Positions 52,901-61,900 of a stretch of 64,000 nucleotides of DNA are shown in pieces. The position numbers and the translations under genes were made by a program. The stretch comes from Notospermus geniculatus (Eukaryota; Nemertea; Pilidiophora; Heteronemertea; Lineidae), in the NCBI GenBank assembly GCA_002633025.1, contig NMRB01000096.1, positions 358,154 to 422,153 of the forward strand. The letters run 5' to 3'. Under the pieces are notes generated by a model. That model searched no databases. It was not told the DNA's origin and saw nothing but the letters and a program-made list of their open reading frames with translations. Position 1 is the first letter of the stretch. Each line of letters begins with the position of its first letter.

Positions 52901-55900
52901 TTGGACTTGTTCCCCTATACCAGTGTAGGTTCACATGCAGCACATGCTATTCACCCCTGATAACCTCATGAATAGGCCTATGCGTAAGTTTGTTATGAAA
53001 GTCTTCTTCTAATGTTTCAAAACTCAATCATACAATGAACACTTCTGAATTTTGCAGAAGTAGCAGCAAGTTTTGATGGGAAATCTCAGGTCGTTTATGA
53101 TCTGCAGAATGATGATTGGGAGGAGGAGTACGCTACAACAGAGAGCCTCAGCCTTGCATTTTCCACATCGCATAACTACCTACGCCACAGCGAACATGTG
53201 TTGGCGTTCCTGCATGAGGAAGGCAGTGGGTGAGTTGTGAATTCTTGTCCCTCAATTCGAAGGATTCTTTGGTTCATCACCTGCAAGATGGAAGTTATGG
53301 CAGCCATCTTGTTATGTGCAATTATGCATCAAATGATAACAAGTATGGTAACAAGATCAAGTCAACTAGCTATTCTAACTCATCAAAGAAATTGAATGAA
53401 AATGTATGGCTCTTTCTCTTTCAGCGTGACAAGATATATATCTTTTGCCGTGACCGGGTACAGAGCAGTTATAGCACAACTTTATTTTGGACAGAAAGTC
53501 TGTAAGTACAAGAAAATCGATTCGTTTGTTGGTGAAGAGTGTAAAATACTGGGGAATCAGTGCCTCTAAGAATTGATTGCTTTGGTGGACCAGCATTGCA
53601 AGCCTGTCCCGGACAACGGCAATGCTGTGATAACTAGGACTTAGAAGACTACCCCAATCATAAGTTCATCACTGAATTCTGTTGTTTTGCAGATAAACTG
53701 CAAATACAAGGATCATTTGACAATGGCTTCCGTCATAAGTTACAGTACTACAGACAGAGGAATAGAGCTGTATTAAAGGTATGTTGTCCCAGATAGTCAC
53801 CATGTCTTTACACATTTCGTGATACTGGTAGGATGACATTCCGTACCTCCAGCAAAAACCCAACAGGGTTTCCGACGCCTTGAAATGATGTGAGTTGATA
53901 TGATCAAATGGGGGGGGGGGATGGTCCCTATAGCTCCTCCTCTTATATCGGTAGTTTTCTGCTGTCTGAGGGAAGAGGAATAACTGTAAACCCTAGCTGG
54001 TGGAACTAATCTTCAGCTACAACTCGTCTGCCAGTACGTCCTTCAGGAGACACTGGCCAGTACCTTAGGTAGCGATCATGAATTTGAGTGCAATCTCCTT
54101 TCAGGTTGACAACATTACTGTGACACGAATCCTAGATGTTGGACCATTCAAGTTTAGTCCTGTACGGTTAATAGTTGGTGGATTATCCACAATACGGAGC
54201 CAAACGTATTTAAGTATTCATTCAGGTCTTCATCAGAATTTTTCTGGTTGTATATCTAGTAAGTATTAATGGTTCATCAAGACTAATAGATCCTATCATT
54301 CCTGAGCAGTTCTCGTCAATATTTTAAAGTCAGGGCATGTTAAACATGCTTTCAGCATGATTTGGCCAGGGGCCAGTTGCACAAAACTCATGTTAGCGCT
54401 AACATGGTGTTAGCGCTAACTTTTATGTTAGATGACGTCAAAATCCATTGTCATTTTACGTCATTTAACATGATGTTAGCGCTAACATCATGTTAGCGCT
54501 AACATGAGTTTTGTGCAACCCAGTCCTGGTCTCAATTTAAAAGGTTTCGATAATGTCTACACTAATGCACCATCCTTTTCAGATGTACACTACCAGGGTG
54601 GTGACCCAACGACTTCATCTATCTTCCCACTCGACGCTGCGTTTGGGTTGGTGGAGGGCATGCGAGCGAGGGTGACCATATTCGGTCGGCTCGTAAAAGC
54701 AGCTTGTGCAGCATTCTTTATACCTGTGATACCTGTGACTACAACAAAATCACCTTTATTAGATCAGGTAAATGTTATACGAAAAGAGCTGGATAGTCGT
54801 TGGACTATGCCATATCTGTCCTCGTAGAGTAGAGAGAGACCTGGGACGATCATACAAGTCTTCTTTGAAGAACATAAAATAGTAACGGGTCTCTAAGGTG
54901 AAAGACATAGCTTCTTACCAGACTCGAACCCACAGACCCTCGCATTAGGCATCAATCGCTAGCATTCAGGGGCAGCACGCCTTAACCACTAGGCCAAATC
55001 CCCATCTTCAAAAAAGATGGTTCAATGACCTGTGTTAAACAAGACGTCTCTAAGTACCCTGCGAGTAGTCCTTGGACTATGATAGAATTGTTCTAGTAGA
55101 TTAGAGGGCAGACTTGGGACCATAACACAAGGTCACAAGTCTTCTTTTAGGGTATGGCTATGCCTTGGACCATGACATGAGTGCTCTAGTAAGGGTCTAA
55201 GGACATCAGATCTTTATGACAACTCATTTGCATTTTCCTTACAGTCTTATACATTTCCACCATGGCCGGTTGGTCCAGCTGACACAGTGGAGTATGCTGG
55301 TGGCCCTAAGGGTGCAAACATAGGAGAGGTGATGGTAGCTACCACAGAAACTATACGTAAGTCTGCAACCGAACGTGTGACCTGAACATTTGGTGGTTCC
55401 TCTCAGTTTTGTATGGATTATTTTACTAGCTCCCCCTATTGTCATCTTTATAAGCCTGTCCCCACTAATGTCATAAGTTCAGTTTAACTCTGCCTAGCAT
55501 AGAGAATCCATAATTGTTAGTCGCTTTTACCTTCTATCATTCTCATCATTGTGTCTTGGTGAAAAAGGGTTAAAGGGATTTTTTCACTGGTCACGAGAAG
55601 AGGTTAACAAGGAAGCCCACTCTGAAAAAGGTGACATCAGAGATGGCAGTTTTTTCTGCATTCTGGTTTCCTCCTACATTACACAAATTTGTCCAGTGTG
55701 AATGATCAGATGGTGCCTATATCTCCATCAATCTCGTAACCGGATTTATTCATCAATCTCGTAACCGGGTTTATTCCACGAACATTTGAACATAAAATCG
55801 CAGTATAAAGCGAACAACGACAACTACTTTTCCAGATTATGCTCTTCAAGATAAACGGTTGAGTAAGTGAAATTCATAGGATATCATCACTCATATTGTA

Positions 55901-58900
55901 TAACATGCACCTTTGCTTCAACCAATTCCTGCATTAGTCCTAGGCTGTAGTATATGAAATATTTGCCAGTGTTCCCTACATTGAAATCCAGCAAATCTGT
56001 CCCGCTGGTTTTGGGGTATTTAACCATAATACCATGATCTACAGGAATCATCTGAAACTGCTCAGTGCCATCTATCTGTCCATCTGTGAACTGTCTTTGT
56101 TCGCTGTCATGATCTGCTCAGTGGTTTCATACGTAATGCAGCTTGGTACGAGCTGTGATCTGCTTCCAAATAAAGATGGCCGCCGTAGCAGCCATCTTGA
56201 AGTTGTGGTCCACTCATTGCCTCTTGAATTAAGGATCAATCAACTTGAGATGTCTGTGCCAGTTTCTTCATATCAGGAGACATCGACAGAATGACTTGCT
56301 GCAGAAATGACATCAGGATGCTCGTAGTGGTATATTGCTTTGTTTGAGGTACCTAACTTGCAGAAAATTTTCTGCCACTTGTAGAAACACGACTTAGAAT
56401 TATATCAACACAACTCACAGGTATCTTGGGAATTGGTAGTTTGTGATGTAGAAGTGTGGTGAATGTATCAAAGGGTTAAGGGTCAGGCCGAGATGCGAAG
56501 TAGATGAGGGCCCTTTCCACTGCCTCAATAGCTGTCACTACTGATTTATGTGTGGCATTCCTGTCCTTATTATGTTCAAACCTACAGGCATTATTGCTGA
56601 GGACTGGGTCACTGTGTGCTGCCAAGTGCTCTTGTGAGGGCCAAGTGTTCCTAACTGCGGTTGATAGGGTATTATCGACTGTCCCCGATCCAGCTTGTGC
56701 AAGTCCTTTACATAACATAACATAAGCTTTGTGCTCAGTGACTATCTACACTATATCCCCCATGAATAAAAGGTTATGGGAATATAAACGACCAATCTGG
56801 CTTCCATTGCCTGTTCTTGACAAACGATCCTGCTTATCTGTGGGAGGGAAAGCAATTCCTGTTTGGAAAGTTGTTGGAGATGAGAGGTAGCTGATCACTG
56901 CATACAAACGGTTCATGTGCGATGACGTGGAGTGAGTGCAAAGAACCATTGAATATCTCAGGATGGTTGTTGTTTGAGCTTTCACGGAGTATGCCAGAAC
57001 CTGCTGCTGAATGAGCTGATCTGTGATGTCTGCTCTGTAAATTTGCATTGTTGCGTCAGAATTTTGTTGTTTATGCTTCTCTTCTCCTCTTTTTCAGTTG
57101 TAATCATCACCGTGGTGGTTGTACTCATTGTGCTAGCAGTGATCATTGCCGTTGTTTTATGCCGTATGCAGAGACGAAAGCAGAAAAAGAAGGAGCAAAA
57201 AGCATACGAAAAAATCGAAATGCAGAACGCGCCGCCCAAACCGGAGCGGTTCGTGTATCGTGAAAATGGGACAATACCACGATTAAAACCTGCCACGTCT
57301 CGTCAAAGTGAACTGGACGATGTATACCAGTCAAGTTATCGTGGCTCACCTGCGAGTACACGGGCGAGTCGTGCGAGTACGCTGAACACTCGGTCTTTAA
57401 ATCGCTCTTTAAATCCTTCGTTAAATCGTTCTTTGAATCCTGGGATATCTACCCAATCAGGATTATTTGTGCCAAACAGTGCCACCCCAATGACGGGGAG
57501 TATGCTGAGTATGTTGAGTCAGCGGAGTCGCCTTGCGAGTATGGAGGATCTGACGGCTGATGAGTTAGAGTGTAAGTGTCAACAAAGTCTCCCATTAACT
57601 TATTTTTGTTTTCTTTTTGGCGGTCTACAGATCTGCCATCGTTATAAACTTAATGAATGGCAGACAAGATTAGTTACAACCTTCAGCGTATCATTTGGTT
57701 CTTGCAGCGACCACCGTGTTATTTACGTCTGCTGCACAATAAGTTTGTGACTGAAACTGCATGATCTGTGCAACCCATATTTTGTGCTTATTAGTTCAGG
57801 ATCCCATTTAATTTCATCTCTACTTCCAACAGAGTCCACTGAAGGCCACTACTTCCCACTGAAGGCAGTGAGCTCGGTTTATATTTGTACCAATCTAGAG
57901 ACAGAACTCCTACATCTGATTTGTTTCATAGCAGCTGTAATCATGTTAACGCTAATTTTGCTCCCTCCATGCTAGCTCCTACCCCAACAAGGAGGAAAAA
58001 GCAGCAGCTCTCTCCTAGTAGAGAACACACAGAAGATGATGAAGTCCCTAGTACGGTAAGCTATCGGTGGATGTTGTAGTTACAGCTCCAACCACAGGGG
58101 GTGCCACCCATCTTGGGTGAGCACATCGAGGCCGCGATTGCCTGCGGTGTCATATTTTGAAGCAATTTTGACAATTTTTTGTGCAATTACAGCAATGCCT
58201 CATCAGAAGCAAGTAAGTCTAAGACATTCTGCACGAATAACTCCAGGGGTTGTATAAGGCGTGTTTGTTGCTAACTTGAGTTTGTCAATATATAAATGAA
58301 GGATTCATCACAAAGATACTTATATCCTGCGAGCTTGCTTGCTCTCTCTGTCCCCTGAATGGAGTATATTTGCAAATTGCACCGTATGTTGCCCAACGCC
58401 TACACTCTATACCCATCGCATTAGACCCCATGGAAATCTGGGGGTGACCTTGTTTTTAGTTTGAATGACATCAAAATGTTCCTTGATTTTCCTAACCTTT
58501 TACTTCCATACTTTGGCCTTCTGTCTTTGGTTTCCTAACTTTAACATCTAACCTCTGCATTAGCACCGCCGATTGTACTCCCAGTTGCAATTTGCTCTCA
58601 ACTCATTGACTACGACCAACATTCAGTCTTCCCTGGGTACTGCACTCCAGTGCCATCTTGCATGCATCTAATTAAGCATTTCGTATGTTGATTTGAGCCC
58701 AGATAAATGAAACACTTGACAAAGATTGGAAACCATACCCCACATTAAAATGAAAACCCTTCATGAAGTCCCAATCCACTTCGACATCTGGACTATCAGA
58801 AATAGAAACAATAGAAACAATGGTGCTTGCCACCTTTGAAGTTCTGGGTTTGATCAGGTCAGACCCAATCTTCATGTGATAGAGAGAGGGCAGCTCTCTT

Positions 58901-61900
58901 TGACAGTGCAAGTTTTCTCTGGACAATCCAGTTTCCTCCTACTGGCCCCATGTTAGAGCTAATGCCGTATTTGGCGCTAACCTCTGGATTCAATATTCGT
59001 TTACGGTACATGTATTTTCTAGAAGGGATCAAGGTCATGCCCAGTAGTCAATGAGTAAAATCTTTTTTTGCTTTCATCTAACCTGCTTCGTAACTGTCTT
59101 TACAGCCAAAGGTTTATTTCATGACCCCCACCCTTTTAAAAAACAACTGGGTCAGAATACCAAACAGGTATAATTCAAGGCACATTCACTCACCACTAGT
59201 ATTGTGATGTCACAACGCCAGCAGCTTCGGGCACATGTAATGTAACCTACAAAATGATGGTTGTATCACCCTGTTTTGCTTCTCTGCAAGTCCTGATGGG
59301 GATTTTTGATCTTATAATAATTGAGGACATGGAGTTTTTGCTGTCAGAGCCTTATAAAAATATCGCTTCTCTCATGCTGTATGGTTGTATCTCACTCAGT
59401 TTCAATCACCACAGTATTGAGCGCATTGTCGTCATCTCTGTTCAATGGTTATCTATCATCCTGGCCCGATATATCTTCTAAAAATATGTTGATAACGTAT
59501 CAAAATGCTGTCGGAGCACAGCTCAAACTGTTGTCATATTTGTTGTGTTGGGGTCCAGAAGTTTGGGGGTTCGTTTTGGCATTGAGTGGCAAATAAACAG
59601 ACAACGAGAAAGCGTCCGAAATCACCATGTATTCGAGCGTTCTCTAATCCCTTGGCCGGTGGCAGCACCAGCTGGACGGCCTCACTATACAATAGCCGCA
59701 GAAGGGCTTACACAACAATATTAACATCTATCACACACTAAAACCAGCTTAGCTTGTCATCACAATAGCTACACCGTGTAACATCAGCGGCTGTTGTCTC
59801 CTTGTTGTGAAACATTTCATGTGAGATCTCTGCAGTATTGAGGCAAAGTAATGTGCTAATAAATAAGAGGAAGTGGAAGCTACATCCCATGCTTTGGCTA
59901 ATCAGCTTTGTGATGTGATTTATGGATATCGGTGCTTGTCATGCTCTCCTGTCCCATTCCCAAATGTAATGGACAAGGCAGTTCTTCCAACTGCACAGGT
60001 TCATTCTGGATGCTCCAGTTTCCCCCTACATTGCATTGTAAATTCTCTATTTACCTGACTTTGCTTGGTGGCTTTTGATGTTGAAAACGAAGGATGGCGT
60101 GCATGGAACGGATCAGGGCAAATGTACAGGTCTAGAAATGGTTGTGCCCATGTTTCACCATTTCGATGCCCTTGTTCGTGACAACAGTGAGTTTGATTTT
60201 CATTTTCATTTCAGCCATTAATCAATCCGGAGACGACGGAGATCAAGGCACCGAAGCAGCGCCCTCCATCCTCCATATCTGAAGTCATCGAAGAGATGAA
60301 CAAACTAACAAGCAACCTGCCAAGTACGTAGTTCACACCACTTCGCCATGGTTCACACCACTTTGACACGGCACAAATCTGTCCAGTTTGTTTATCGGGA
60401 GAGTTCTGTCACAAATAGTCATTCTATGGAGATAGTTTGAGATTGAAGGTCATTAGAAATAGTCTATATAACAACTGGTAGTTGCTCATTAGGGATTTTT
60501 GACATCAATAAGTTTCACTGCCAAAAAGAATGCCTTGTTTTGACATACAGTATACCCTATGACAATAATGGTGTGTTTAGTACATTTTGGTAGAGTAGCT
60601 GATTTGCGAAAAAGGGGAATAGGAACATCATTCATTTTGTGACAAAGCTCTTCATAAGATTAAATCTCTCTCATTTGAATGAGGTGGCCAGTCAGGGGTA
60701 TGCAGCCAAATCAAACAGGTCATTCAGAATTGGTTGTCGTGTGTGGGCAATTCTTGTTCAACTGAAGTAGCTCGTGCAACTTGGTGTACAGGATGACAAC
60801 CATGAAATGTACAGCCTACATGTGCACACTCCTGCTTCTACGTTTTGCTGTATTTAGCCTCTGGTCTATCACCTGTCACACAGTTGCATTGTCAGATGCC
60901 TGGAAGTCATTCTTGACTTAAGTGAAGCGCTGGCCACACGGCATCTGATTCTGAAAGCACTCTCAGTGTTCCATGAACTCTGCGCTCATATCCCTGGCTG
61001 CATGGTCTGTTGTTAGCACTCAGTCTGTTGTCGAGGCGGTATAAGGGTATTTTCTCGACCCCTTGAATATTGTGTGGAATGAAGCCTGTTGATATGTTTA
61101 TTTGAAGATATTCATCTCAATCGTGTGACTTGAGCTGGCGTCTGCCTGTCTGAGAAAATGTGAAAGAATTAAAAAGCACATGTAGATAAGAACTGAGGAA
61201 CCGAGATGCTGCTCTCAGACCTTTGATATGTGACCCACTTTTGAGGTGAACTTTTCATCTGTTGTTTCTTTGTATTATATCATTTACTGCTGACTTGTTA
61301 TTCATTTGTTTGATTTTCGACTCGGACCTGATCTTGGGCAGATGAGGGGATCCTCCATTCGTGACAACTCACACAGCTCTGTGAATTGATTGACTGAAAG
61401 GAAAATGTCATGTCAGCAATGAGGTTGTTGACAAATCGTGACTGGTTTGGTTGGAGTTCACACATATTTGTCCCCTCCGTTGCCCTAGTGATGAGGTTTG
61501 GAACCAATGTAGTTTAATTTATTATGAATTTCTGGCTGGGAATGTATGAAATTTGACATTTTTAATGGATTTGATTTTGATCACCTTTCTGGCTGTGTTG
61601 TCAAATCCTAATTTAGAATTCGTGTCTTAGAATTGGCTGCTTAATTGTGGCTTATGGAAATACAATGTATTTTCTCTCTTTGTGGCATTGAGAATGACAA
61701 ACCAGTCTGAGATTAAGCACACATGCCATGCTTCCCTGCAACAACACTGTCAATCTGTAATCAATAGGCCTTGTTATCATGGATGTCTGTTTGATGTTCT
61801 GCCCTTCTTCTCCAAAGTAGGCCTACACAGAAACATTCACACTGACACTAACTTTTAAAATTTTTTACAATTTTTTTCAGAATGAAGTGCATTTCAAACA

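Noticed and set aside
53911-53921. G-run as a quadruplex or slippage signal
   Set aside because: A single homopolymer of about ten G in an intron, with no further G tracts of the spacing needed.
57572-57750. Extension of the cytoplasmic tail by read-through of the exon 30 donor
   Set aside because: The open frame continues for 59 codons, but the sequence is Cys-rich and unlike the tail. GTAAGT at 57572 is a strong donor and exon 31 joins in phase.
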